This document shows, one piece after another, positions 48,058-55,665 of a DNA stretch of 64,000 nucleotides. How positions within the stretch are numbered: position 1 is the first letter of the stretch; each line of letters opens with the position of its first letter. Source of the DNA: Cellulomonas sp. Root485 (GTDB lineage: Bacteria > Actinomycetota > Actinomycetes > Actinomycetales > Cellulomonadaceae); NCBI RefSeq assembly GCF_001426705.1, contig NZ_LMFC01000001.1:1765355-1829354 (forward strand), written 5' to 3'. A model generated the notes under the pieces. It was not told the origin of the DNA and made no database searches. It saw nothing but the letters and a program-made list of their open reading frames with translations. The position numbers and the translations under genes were made by a program.

Positions 48058-49068
48058 GTGACGCACCAGACAACGACCGACGACCACCACGAGCGTGTCT
48101 GCGTGGAGACGTCCGACGGGTGGGAGCTCGCGCAGGACGGGGCCCGGTCCCGCGGGGCCCGCTGGGTGGTCGTGGACTCGATGGACGACCTGGCCGACGC
48201 TGCGCGCCGGCACGGCATCAGCGACCGCGCGATCACGCTCCTCGAGCACCGCATCCCCGGCGCCCACCCGCACGACCCGAACCACGCGCAGCGTGCCCGC
48301 CTCGACCGCTCCCCCGACGGCGAGCTCATCCTGACGACGCCGACCCTGTCCTACGACGAGGCCACGCACGACGTGCACACCGGTGCCCTGACCAGCGTCG
48401 TCGGCAAGGACGTGGTCCTCATGGCGGAGCTGGGCGACGCGCACGTGCTCGACCACGCCGTCGCCAAGCTGACGGGCGGGTTCCCGGTCCCCGACCAGGG
48501 CGTCCACCAGGTCCTCGCCGTCGTCGTGCTCACGCTCGTCGCGGAGGCCTCCGACGTCGAGATCGGCCTCGGGGACGCCGTCGCCGACGCCGAACGGCTC
48601 GTGTTCTCGACGGCTCGGCACCGCAACCCGCTCGAGGAGATCTACGACCTCAAGCGCGAGATCGCCGAGGCGCGCCGGGCGCTCAGCCCGGTCACGTCCG
48701 TCCTGCCCGAGCTGATGGCGGAGGCCGAGGAGGGACCCGGCCGCAAGCGCTCGCAGCCGTGGCTGCGCCGGGCCGAGGCGTGGGTCGACCGCCTGGACAA
48801 GCACCTGGACGGGTACGACGACCTGCTCAGCGACATGCTCTCGGTGCACCTGTCGCAGGTCTCGGTGCGGCAGAACGAGGACGTCCGCAAGATCTCGTCG
48901 TGGGCGGCCATCGCCGCCGCGCCCACGCTGGTCGCCAGCATCTACGGCATGAACTTCGAGCACATGCCCGAGCTGACCTGGACGTACGGGTACCCGCTGG
49001 CGATCGCCGCGATGGGTGCCGTGTGCTACTCGCTGTACCGGCTGTTCCGTCGGTCCGGCTGGCTCTGA
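48058..49068 (+). CDS. CorA-like Mg2+/Co2+ transporter
   Basis: 336 residues. A long cytosolic N-terminal domain ends in a helical stretch, then two membrane helices separated by the diagnostic GMN motif (SIYGMNFEH). Sequence such as SVRQNEDVRKISSWAAI before the first helix is typical. It conducts divalent cations as a pentamer. The start is GTG, leaderless-type. The end lies 1 bp from the uppP stop on the other strand. Confidence 0.93.
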   Translation: MTHQTTTDDHHERVCVETSDGWELAQDGARSRGARWVVVDSMDDLADAARRHGISDRAITLLEHRIPGAHPHDPNHAQRARLDRSPDGELILTTPTLSYDEATHDVHTGALTSVVGKDVVLMAELGDAHVLDHAVAKLTGGFPVPDQGVHQVLAVVVLTLVAEASDVEIGLGDAVADAERLVFSTARHRNPLEEIYDLKREIAEARRALSPVTSVLPELMAEAEEGPGRKRSQPWLRRAEAWVDRLDKHLDGYDDLLSDMLSVHLSQVSVRQNEDVRKISSWAAIAAAPTLVASIYGMNFEHMPELTWTYGYPLAIAAMGAVCYSLYRLFRRSGWL

Positions 49069-49069
49069 G

Positions 49070-49966
49070 CTATGTCGTGACGGGTGCGCTGTTCGCGTCC
49101 AGGACGCCGGTGAGCAGCAGGATCACGACGAGCGCGGCCAGGCCGAGCCGGTAGTACACGAACGGCTTGTAGCTGAACGTCGAGACGATCTTCAGGAACA
49201 CGATGATGACGAGGTAGCCGACGACGAACGCGACCAGCGTCGCCACCAGCGTCGCGCCGAAGCCCGGGGTGCCGCCCTTGCCGAAGTCGTCGACGCTCTT
49301 GGCCAGCTGGAACAGCCCCGACCCGAACACGGCGGGGATGGCCAGCAGGAACGAGTACCGCGCGGCGGCCTCCCGCGTGTAGCCCATGAGGAGCCCGCCG
49401 GTGATGGTGCCGCCGGACCGCGAGACGCCGGGGACCAGGGCGAGCGCCTGCCAGAACCCGAACTGGATCGCGTGCCGGCCGGTCAGCTCGGTGAGCTCCC
49501 GCTGCTTGGCTCCCCGGCTGTCCGCCCAGCCGAGCACGAGCGCGAAGCCCGCGAGCGTCAGCGCGACGAGCCACAGGTTGCGGAACGTCTGCTCGATGGC
49601 GTCCTGGAACGCCAGCCCGAGGATGACGATCGGGAGCGAGCCGAGCGCGATGAACCACGCCATGAGCGTGTCGTGGTCGGACCGCCCCAGCGGCATCCCC
49701 AGGCGAGCGCGCCAGTCCGTGCCGTGGTCACCTCGGACCGACCGCCACCAGGCGGTGGCGATGCGCGCGATGTCCCGCCGGAAGTAGAGGATCACCGCGG
49801 TCTCGGTGCCGAGCTGGGTGATCGCCGTGAACGCGGCGCCCGGGTCGGAGCCGAACAGGTCGCCGATGATCCGCAGGTGCGCGCTCGACGACACCGGGAG
49901 GAACTCGGTCAGACCCTGCACGAGCCCCAAGAGGATCGCTTCACCCAGTCCCATCGCCTCTGTCAC
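49070..49966 (-). CDS. uppP: Undecaprenyl-diphosphatase
   Basis: 298 residues from GTG 49966 (TATCGT ends 8 nt before it) or 294 from ATG 49954, whose AGAGG is too close to work well. Signature motifs [14 protein letters not shown] and [11 protein letters not shown] are intact in a membrane protein of about eight helices. It recycles the carrier lipid for cell-wall synthesis. Family call firm; start uncertain. Confidence 0.93.
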   Translation of the reverse strand: MTEAMGLGEAILLGLVQGLTEFLPVSSSAHLRIIGDLFGSDPGAAFTAITQLGTETAVILYFRRDIARIATAWWRSVRGDHGTDWRARLGMPLGRSDHDTLMAWFIALGSLPIVILGLAFQDAIEQTFRNLWLVALTLAGFALVLGWADSRGAKQRELTELTGRHAIQFGFWQALALVPGVSRSGGTITGGLLMGYTREAAARYSFLLAIPAVFGSGLFQLAKSVDDFGKGGTPGFGATLVATLVAFVVGYLVIIVFLKIVSTFSYKPFVYYRLGLAALVVILLLTGVLDANSAPVTT

Positions 49967-50033
49967 GAGCGGACACGATAGCCGGGGTGCGTTGCCGCAG
50001 AGGACGTGGCCGCGCCGATTAGTGTTGCGCCTC

Positions 50034-50993
50034 ATGGAACAGCGCCACCTGGGCCGCACGGGTCTGCGGGTCTCCCGGCTCGGGCTCGGCACGATGACCT
50101 GGAGCCGCGACACCGACGAGCACGACGCGACCGAGCAGCTGAGGGACTTCACGGACGCCGGCGGGACGCTGGTGGACACGTCCGCCTCCTACGCCGACGG
50201 TGGCGCCGAGGAGCTCCTCGGCGAGCTGCTCGGCGACGTCGTCCCGCGCGACGACGTCGTCCTGTGCACCAAGGCAGGCGTCCGGCGCACCAGCAACGGC
50301 GGGGTGGTCGACGCCTCGCGCGGCGGCCTCCTGGCGTCGCTGGACGGCTCGCTGCGGCGCCTACGGACCGACCACGTCGACCTCTGGCTCGTCCAGACGC
50401 CGGACCCGCGCACCCCGCTCGACGAGACGGTGTCCGCGCTGCGGCTGGCCGTCACCAGCGGGCGCGCCCGCTACGTGGGGCTGGCCAACCACGCCGGCTG
50501 GCAGGTGGCCCGCGCGGCGAGCCTGCTCGAGGGCGAGGTCGGCCTCACCGCGGTCGAGGCCGAGTACTCGCTGCTCCAGCGCGGGATCGAGCGCGAGGTC
50601 GTCCCCGCGGCCGTCGCGCTCGGGGTCGGCGTGCTCGCGTGGTCGCCGCTGGGGCGCGGGGTCCTGACCGGCAAGTACCGCCGGACCATCCCGGCCGACT
50701 CCCGGGCCGCGTCGCCGCACCTGGCGGGCTTCGTCGAGCCGTACCTGGCCCGGGCGTCGGCGACGATCGTCGAGGCGGTGGCCACCGCGGCGACCGGGCT
50801 GGAGCGGACCCCGCTCGAGGTCGCGCTCGCATGGGTGCAGGGGCGTGGGATCGCGTCGGCGATCGTGGGTGCCCGCACGGCGACCCAGCTGCGGGCCTCG
50901 ATCGCGGCGCAGGACCTCGTGCTGCCCGACGAGCTGCGCCGGGCTCTCGACGAGGTCAGCGCCCCGACGCTCGGCTACCCCGAGCGCTTCTAG
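50034..50993 (+). CDS. Aldo/keto reductase family protein lacking the catalytic His
   Basis: 319 residues. Strand and loop marks [24 protein letters not shown] (catalytic Asp and Tyr) and VVLCTKAG (Lys) are present. The usual catalytic His of the tetrad, in the segment that normally reads LHxPDP, is Gln here ([12 protein letters not shown]). C-terminal NADPH-site elements ([11 protein letters not shown]) are intact. Reduced activity or altered chemistry is possible. TAGTGT ends 8 nt before the ATG. Confidence 0.88.
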   Translation: MEQRHLGRTGLRVSRLGLGTMTWSRDTDEHDATEQLRDFTDAGGTLVDTSASYADGGAEELLGELLGDVVPRDDVVLCTKAGVRRTSNGGVVDASRGGLLASLDGSLRRLRTDHVDLWLVQTPDPRTPLDETVSALRLAVTSGRARYVGLANHAGWQVARAASLLEGEVGLTAVEAEYSLLQRGIEREVVPAAVALGVGVLAWSPLGRGVLTGKYRRTIPADSRAASPHLAGFVEPYLARASATIVEAVATAATGLERTPLEVALAWVQGRGIASAIVGARTATQLRASIAAQDLVLPDELRRALDEVSAPTLGYPERF

Positions 50994-51080
50994 CTCGTCC
51001 TCGACGGGACGACGCCGAGCCATCCATCGACGTCCGCGAGCTCACCACAGCCCGTTCATCCAGAGCTCTAGGCTGCCGCC

Positions 51081-51674
51081 ATGTCGATGGACCACACGGA
51101 CGCGGTGTTCTTCGCGGACGGCACCGCGTTCGAGGCCTGGCTCGGCCAGAACGCCCCGACCGCCTCGCACGTCTGGATCCGGATGGCCAAGAAGGGCACC
51201 GGCGTCACCTCGATCGACTGGACGACGGCCGTGGACGTGGCGCTCTGCTTCGGCTGGATCGACGGCATCGCCCGGCGGCTCGACGACGAGTGGTACGTGC
51301 AGCGGTTCACTCCGCGCCGCGCGAAGAGCGTCTGGTCGAAGATCAACCGCGTGCGCATCGAGCGGCTCACCGCCGAGGGCCGGATGCGGCCGGCCGGCCT
51401 GGCCGAGGTGGAGAGGGCGCAGGCGGACGGCCGCTGGGACGCGGCCTACGACAGCCCAGCCACGGCAGTGGTGCCCGACGACCTCGCCGCCGCCTTGGCC
51501 ACCCGCAACCTCACTGACGTCTTCGCCGCGCTGGACGGCCGCAACCGTTTCGCGTTCCTGGCCCGCATCCAGACGGCGGTCCGCCCGGAGACCCGTGCGC
51601 GCCGGATCGAGCAGCTCACCGACGGACTCGCCCAGGGCACGACGCCGCACCCGGTACCGCGGAGGAAGGACTAG
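51081..51674 (+). CDS. YdeI/OmpD-associated family protein
   Basis: 197 residues. YdeI-type marks: VWIRMAKKGTG, the central CFGWIDGIARRLDDEWYVQRFTPR and KSVWSKINRVRIERL, plus a C-terminal helix region (RIQTAVRPETRARRIEQL). In other bacteria relatives are linked to bacteriocin or antimicrobial peptide protection, but the molecular role is not known. The ATG lies 6 nt after TAGGCT. It ends directly against the next gene's stop. Confidence 0.85.
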   Translation: MSMDHTDAVFFADGTAFEAWLGQNAPTASHVWIRMAKKGTGVTSIDWTTAVDVALCFGWIDGIARRLDDEWYVQRFTPRRAKSVWSKINRVRIERLTAEGRMRPAGLAEVERAQADGRWDAAYDSPATAVVPDDLAAALATRNLTDVFAALDGRNRFAFLARIQTAVRPETRARRIEQLTDGLAQGTTPHPVPRRKD

Positions 51675-51971
51675 CTACCGGCTCGCCTCGTCGGCGAGGT
51701 CGTCGACGTCCGCGTCGTCGTAGTCCTCGTCGTCCTCGTCCTCGTCATCCTCGTCGTCGTCACCGTCGTCCTCCTCGGCGAGGTAGAACGGCGTGGCCTC
51801 GCCGTGGACGGTGCCCAGGGCGTCGTCGTAGACCTCGAAGGCGTCGGCCAGGATGTCGTACGCGTCGTCCACTGCGGGGTCGTCCTCGCCGTGCGGCGCG
51901 GCGACGGCGGTGTAGTGGGCCTCGAGGGCTGCGATCAGGCGGTCCAGCGCGGCACGCGGGTCGACGGTCAT
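51675..51971 (-). CDS. Small actinobacterial protein with polyacidic tail
   Basis: 98 residues. The first half is predicted helical (RAALDRLIAALEAHYTAVAA, then DAYDILADAFEVYDDAL). The last 33 residues are almost all Asp and Glu, with a few Tyr. I do not recognise a function; acidic tails can bind basic proteins or metal ions. The ATG giving MTVDPRA lies 6 nt after TACGGT; a longer frame exists but has no promoter-fitting start. Confidence 0.72.
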   Translation of the reverse strand: MTVDPRAALDRLIAALEAHYTAVAAPHGEDDPAVDDAYDILADAFEVYDDALGTVHGEATPFYLAEEDDGDDDEDDEDEDDEDYDDADVDDLADEASR

Positions 51972-52083
51972 GCGACGACCGTAGTCGTCTACGGGGCACA
52001 ATGGCAGCGCGTAAGGTTCTCCGGCACCAGGCTCTGACTCTCTATCGTCGCGGCGCGAGCGCCGTCACGGGACGGGGTGGCGA

Positions 52084-52332
52084 ATGGCAATCGGTCAGAC
52101 ACGGACGAAGCGGCCCGACTGGGTCGCGCAAGGCGGTCAGTACGAGTACCGGGTGCTGCGGATCCCGGCGGCGACGTCCCGCAACGACGCACGCCGGATG
52201 CTGACCGAACAGGCCGAGCTGGGCCGCTGGGAGCTGTCGAGGACGCTCCTGTTCGCGGGTGGCGAGCGCAAGGTCTGGCTGCGGCGCAAGATCATCCGCG
52301 TGCGCAGCACCCTGGCGGAGACGTCGGGCTAG
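52084..52332 (+). CDS. DUF5703 family protein
   Basis: 82 residues. The family pattern is clear: YEYRVLRIP, then ARRMLTEQAELGRWELSRT and the final KVWLRRKIIR. Function unknown; conserved and small in actinobacteria. A TATCGT box lies about 40 bp upstream of the ATG. The last 4 bp overlap the convergent reductase gene. Confidence 0.85.
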   Translation: MAIGQTRTKRPDWVAQGGQYEYRVLRIPAATSRNDARRMLTEQAELGRWELSRTLLFAGGERKVWLRRKIIRVRSTLAETSG

Positions 52333-53537
52333 AGCTCGTCGAGGGCCACGTCCTGCCGCGCGAGGCGACGGGGATCGATCTCCCGCCCGACGAGCGCGCG
52401 CAGCTGGTCGTTGACGTCCCAGACGTTGACGTTCATCGCGGCCCGGACCCGTCCGTCGCGCAGCCAGAACGCGATGACCTCCCGCGTGCGCAGGTCACCC
52501 CGGAGCACGACCGCGTCGTCCGCGTCGGCGTGCCCGACGTACTCCATGCCGAGGTCGTACTGGTCGGTGTAGAAGTACGGCTGCCAGTCGTGGACCGCGT
52601 CCTGGCCCAGGATCGACCGCGCCGCGAGGGCGCCCTGGCGGATCGCGTTGTCCCAGTGCTCGACGCGCAGGCTGTGCCCGAGTGCGGTGTTGTACGCGTA
52701 CGCCACGTCCCCCGCCGCGAGCACCGCCGGATCGGCGGTCCGCAGGCGCTCGTCGACCGTGACTCCGCGGGCGGGGTCCGCCGCGAGACCGGATGCCGCG
52801 GCGAGACCGATGTTCGGTGCTGCGCCGACGCCGACCAGCACCAGGTCCGCCGGCACGACCTCGCCACCCACCCGGACCCCGGTCACGCGACCGGCCGAAC
52901 CCTCGAACCCCTCGACCCCGACGCCGGTGCGGACGTCGACGCCGTGCTGACGGTGCAGGTCGGCGAAGAACGCGCCGAGCTCAGGGCCGAGCACCCGCAG
53001 CAGCGGCTGGGCGGCGTACTCCAGGACCGTGACCTGGAGCCCCGCCAGCCGGGCGGCGGCCGCGACCTCGAGGCCGATCCACCCGCCGCCCGCGACGACG
53101 AGGCGTGAGCGCGCGGCCAGCTCGTCGCGCAGGACGTCGCTGTCGCCGAGCCGGCGCAGCGTGTGCACGCCGCCGAGTCCCGCTCCGGGGACGTCCAGGG
53201 TGCGCGGGCTCGACCCGGTGGCGATCACCAGGTGGTCGTAGGCGAGCGCGGTCCCGTCGGCGAGCGCCACGGTGCGCGCACCCCGGTCGACCCGCGTCGC
53301 GGCGGTGCCGAACCGCGTCCCGATCCCGTGGTCGGCGTACCAGCCGTCCGGGTGCACGAACACCTCCTCGCGCGGCGTCGTCCCCTGCAGGTACGCCTTG
53401 GACAGCGGTGGCCGTTCGTAGGGCCGGTCGATCTCCTCCCCGACGAGGGTCACCGGCTCGGCGTACCCCAGCTCGCGCAGCGTCGCGACGACGTGCGCCG
53501 CGGCGAGCCCGGCTCCGACGACGACGGTCCCAGCCAT
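52329..53537 (-). CDS. NAD(P)/FAD-dependent ferredoxin reductase-like oxidoreductase
   Basis: 402 residues. FAD motif VVGAGLAAAHV at the N terminus, NAD motif VAGGGWIGLEVAAAA in the middle, and the FAD-binding AAGDVAYAYNT late in the chain, as in ferredoxin/rubredoxin or dicamba-type reductases. A C-terminal reductase domain follows. The redox partner is not in the window. It lies 9 bp after folE on the same strand. Confidence 0.9.
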   Translation of the reverse strand: MAGTVVVGAGLAAAHVVATLRELGYAEPVTLVGEEIDRPYERPPLSKAYLQGTTPREEVFVHPDGWYADHGIGTRFGTAATRVDRGARTVALADGTALAYDHLVIATGSSPRTLDVPGAGLGGVHTLRRLGDSDVLRDELAARSRLVVAGGGWIGLEVAAAARLAGLQVTVLEYAAQPLLRVLGPELGAFFADLHRQHGVDVRTGVGVEGFEGSAGRVTGVRVGGEVVPADLVLVGVGAAPNIGLAAASGLAADPARGVTVDERLRTADPAVLAAGDVAYAYNTALGHSLRVEHWDNAIRQGALAARSILGQDAVHDWQPYFYTDQYDLGMEYVGHADADDAVVLRGDLRTREVIAFWLRDGRVRAAMNVNVWDVNDQLRALVGREIDPRRLARQDVALDEL

Positions 53538-53546
53538 GCCGACCTC

Positions 53547-54119
53547 CTAGGAACGCACCGCGGCGAGGAACTCGGCGCGGGTGGCCGGCGAGTCACGCAG
53601 GACTCCGGACAGCGCCGACGTCGTCGTCACCGCCCCACCCGCGCGCACCCCGCGCATGCTCATGCACAGGTGCTCGGCCTCGACCACGACACCGACACCC
53701 TTCGGCGCCAGCTCGGCGTCGATCCAGTCCGCCACCTGACGAGTGAGGCGTTCCTGCACCTGGGGGCGGCGGGCGAACATCTCGACCACGCGCGCGAACT
53801 TCGAGAGGCCCAGGATCCGGCCCGCCGGCAGGTAGCCCACGTGGGCGACGCCGACGAAGGGCAGCAGGTGGTGCTCGCACAGCGACTGGACCGGGATCGA
53901 GCGGACCACGACCAGCTCGTCGTAGTCCTCCTCGTTCGGGAACGTCGTCATCTCGAACGGCCGGGGCGTGAGCATGGCGGCGTACGCCTCGGCCATGCGT
54001 CGCGGGCTGCGCTCGGTGCCGGGGGTGTCGCAGGGGACACCGAGGGCCTCCAGGAACGCTCGCGCGGCCTGTGTCGCGGCGTCGACGCCTACCTCGGGTC
54101 GGGTCAGGGTGACGGTCAC
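53547..54119 (-). CDS. folE: GTP cyclohydrolase I
   Basis: 190 residues. Zinc and active-site motifs [30 protein letters not shown] and the second zinc Cys in HLCMSMRG are all intact. It makes dihydroneopterin triphosphate for folate and pterins. Two tandem GTG codons (54122 and 54119) are available; the second has GAGG at the better 5-nt spacing. A striking inverted repeat lies just upstream. Confidence 0.92.
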   Translation of the reverse strand: MTVTLTRPEVGVDAATQAARAFLEALGVPCDTPGTERSPRRMAEAYAAMLTPRPFEMTTFPNEEDYDELVVVRSIPVQSLCEHHLLPFVGVAHVGYLPAGRILGLSKFARVVEMFARRPQVQERLTRQVADWIDAELAPKGVGVVVEAEHLCMSMRGVRAGGAVTTTSALSGVLRDSPATRAEFLAAVRS

Positions 54120-54127
54120 CACGGCCT

Positions 54128-54163
54128 CGTTTCTATTGAACAGTTCTGTGTACGCTAGAAACG
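54128..54163. promoter_or_regulatory. Inverted repeat upstream of folE
   Basis: CGTTTCTA (54128-54135) and TAGAAACG (54156-54163) are a perfect 8-bp inverted repeat separated by 20 bp, in an unusually AT-rich patch. A smaller palindrome GAAC-A-GTTC sits inside the gap (54138-54146). The position fits an operator for folE or its divergent neighbour region. No known regulator site was recognised. Confidence 0.5.
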
Positions 54164-54284
54164 ATCGCCGGTGGTGTCAAGGAGATGGGCGACGGGACAT
54201 CGAGCACTCTCGCCGGGCTCGACGTGCGGCTCGACCCGCACCCCGACCGCTGCTGCGTCGTCCTCGACGTGCGTGCCGGCTGAG

Positions 54285-55628
54285 TCAGCAGGTCCGCAGG
54301 AGCCGGTCCAGGACCCGGGTCCCGAAGCGCAGGGCGTCCGACGGCACGCGCTCGTCGACGCCGTGGAACATGCCGGCGAAGTCGAGGTCGGCGGGCAGCC
54401 GCAGCGGTGCGAAGCCGTAGCCGCGGATGCCGAGCCGCGAGAGCGACTTGTTGTCCGTGCCGCCCGACAGCGTGTACGGGAGCACGGTGGCGTCGGGGTC
54501 CTCGGCCAGCAGAGCCTCGACCATGCGGTCGACGAGGTCACCGCTGAACGGCACCTCGAGCGCGGTGTCGTGATGGATCCGCTCGATGCGGACGTGCTCG
54601 CCGGCCAGCTCGGCGACGGACCGCACGAACTCGTCCTCGAGGCCGGGCAGGTAGCGACCGTCGACCGTCGCCTCCGCCGAGCCGGGGATCACGTTCGCCT
54701 TGTAGCCCGCGGTCAGCTGGGTGGGGTTGGTGGTGTGGCGCAGCGTGGCGCCGACGAACTTCGACGCGGGACCGAGCGCAGCCACGAGCCGGTCGACACC
54801 GTCAGGGTCCTCGGGGTCGAACGGCAGCCCGGTGAGCTGGGCAACCCCGTCGAGCAGGGCTCGGACGGTGGGCGTGAGCTGCAGGGGCCAGGCGTGCCGG
54901 CCGAGCCGCGCCACCGCCTCCGCGAGGTGCGTCACGGCGTTGTCGGCGTTGACCTGGCTGCCGTGCCCCGCGCGGCCGTCGGCGACGAGCCGCATCCACG
55001 ACAGGCCCTTCTCCGCGGTCTGCAGCAGGTAGGCGCGGTGGCCGTCGACGTCGACCGAGAACCCGCCGACCTCGCTGATCGCCTCGGTGGCGCCCTCGAA
55101 CAGCTCCGGGCGGTGGTCGACCGCCCACCGCGCACCCATGCTGCCGCCGGCCTCCTCGTCCGCGAACATCGCGACGACGACGTCCCGCGCAGGCTTGCGA
55201 CCCTCGCGGGCCATCTGGCGCACGACGGACAGGATCATCGCGTCCATGTCCTTCATGTCCACGGCACCGCGGCCCCAGACCAGGCCGTCGACCTCCTCCG
55301 CGCCGAACGGGTCGACGGACCAGTCCTCCGCCCGCGCCGGCACGACGTCCAGGTGGCCGTGCAGCACCAGCGCGGGACGCGTCGAGTCCTCACCCTCGAG
55401 CCGCACCACGACGCTGGCCCGGCCGGGGGCGCTCTCGAACAGCTCGGGATCGAGCCCCACGTCGGCGAGCAGGCCCATGACGTGCTCGGCCGCCGCCCGC
55501 TCCCCCGGCCCGGAGTCGTCGCCGTAGTTCGACGTGTCGATGCGGATGAGGTCGCGACAGATCTGCACGACCTCGTCCTGGGCGGAGAGCGAAGCGGGCG
55601 CGCCGGAGGCCGGGTGGGTGACGGGCAT
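54285..55628 (-). CDS. M20 family metallopeptidase (dipeptidase/deacylase-like)
   Basis: 447 residues. Metal-binding and catalytic motifs: LVLHGHLDVVPA (His and Asp), GRGAVDMKDMDAM (bridging Asp) and FADEEAGGSMGA (catalytic Glu and metal Glu); a dimerisation lid domain and the final HGVDERVP (His) complete it. It removes N-acyl groups or cuts small peptides; the substrate is unknown. The ATG lies 7 nt after TACGGT. Confidence 0.92.
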   Translation of the reverse strand: MPVTHPASGAPASLSAQDEVVQICRDLIRIDTSNYGDDSGPGERAAAEHVMGLLADVGLDPELFESAPGRASVVVRLEGEDSTRPALVLHGHLDVVPARAEDWSVDPFGAEEVDGLVWGRGAVDMKDMDAMILSVVRQMAREGRKPARDVVVAMFADEEAGGSMGARWAVDHRPELFEGATEAISEVGGFSVDVDGHRAYLLQTAEKGLSWMRLVADGRAGHGSQVNADNAVTHLAEAVARLGRHAWPLQLTPTVRALLDGVAQLTGLPFDPEDPDGVDRLVAALGPASKFVGATLRHTTNPTQLTAGYKANVIPGSAEATVDGRYLPGLEDEFVRSVAELAGEHVRIERIHHDTALEVPFSGDLVDRMVEALLAEDPDATVLPYTLSGGTDNKSLSRLGIRGYGFAPLRLPADLDFAGMFHGVDERVPSDALRFGTRVLDRLLRTC

Positions 55629-55665
55629 GCCGTCCACCGTACCGGCCTCCGGGCGGCCCCTGCCG

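Noticed and set aside
46473..49154. Long + strand open frame spanning the PAC2, mshC and CorA region
   Set aside because: It crosses three well-supported genes on both strands in the wrong frame and shows no recognisable domain.
54128..54163. Zur or LexA site upstream of folE
   Set aside because: The repeat does not fit a TCATTTTCATTATGA-type Zur box, and the inner GAAC-A-GTTC has a 1-bp gap, not the spacing of LexA sites.
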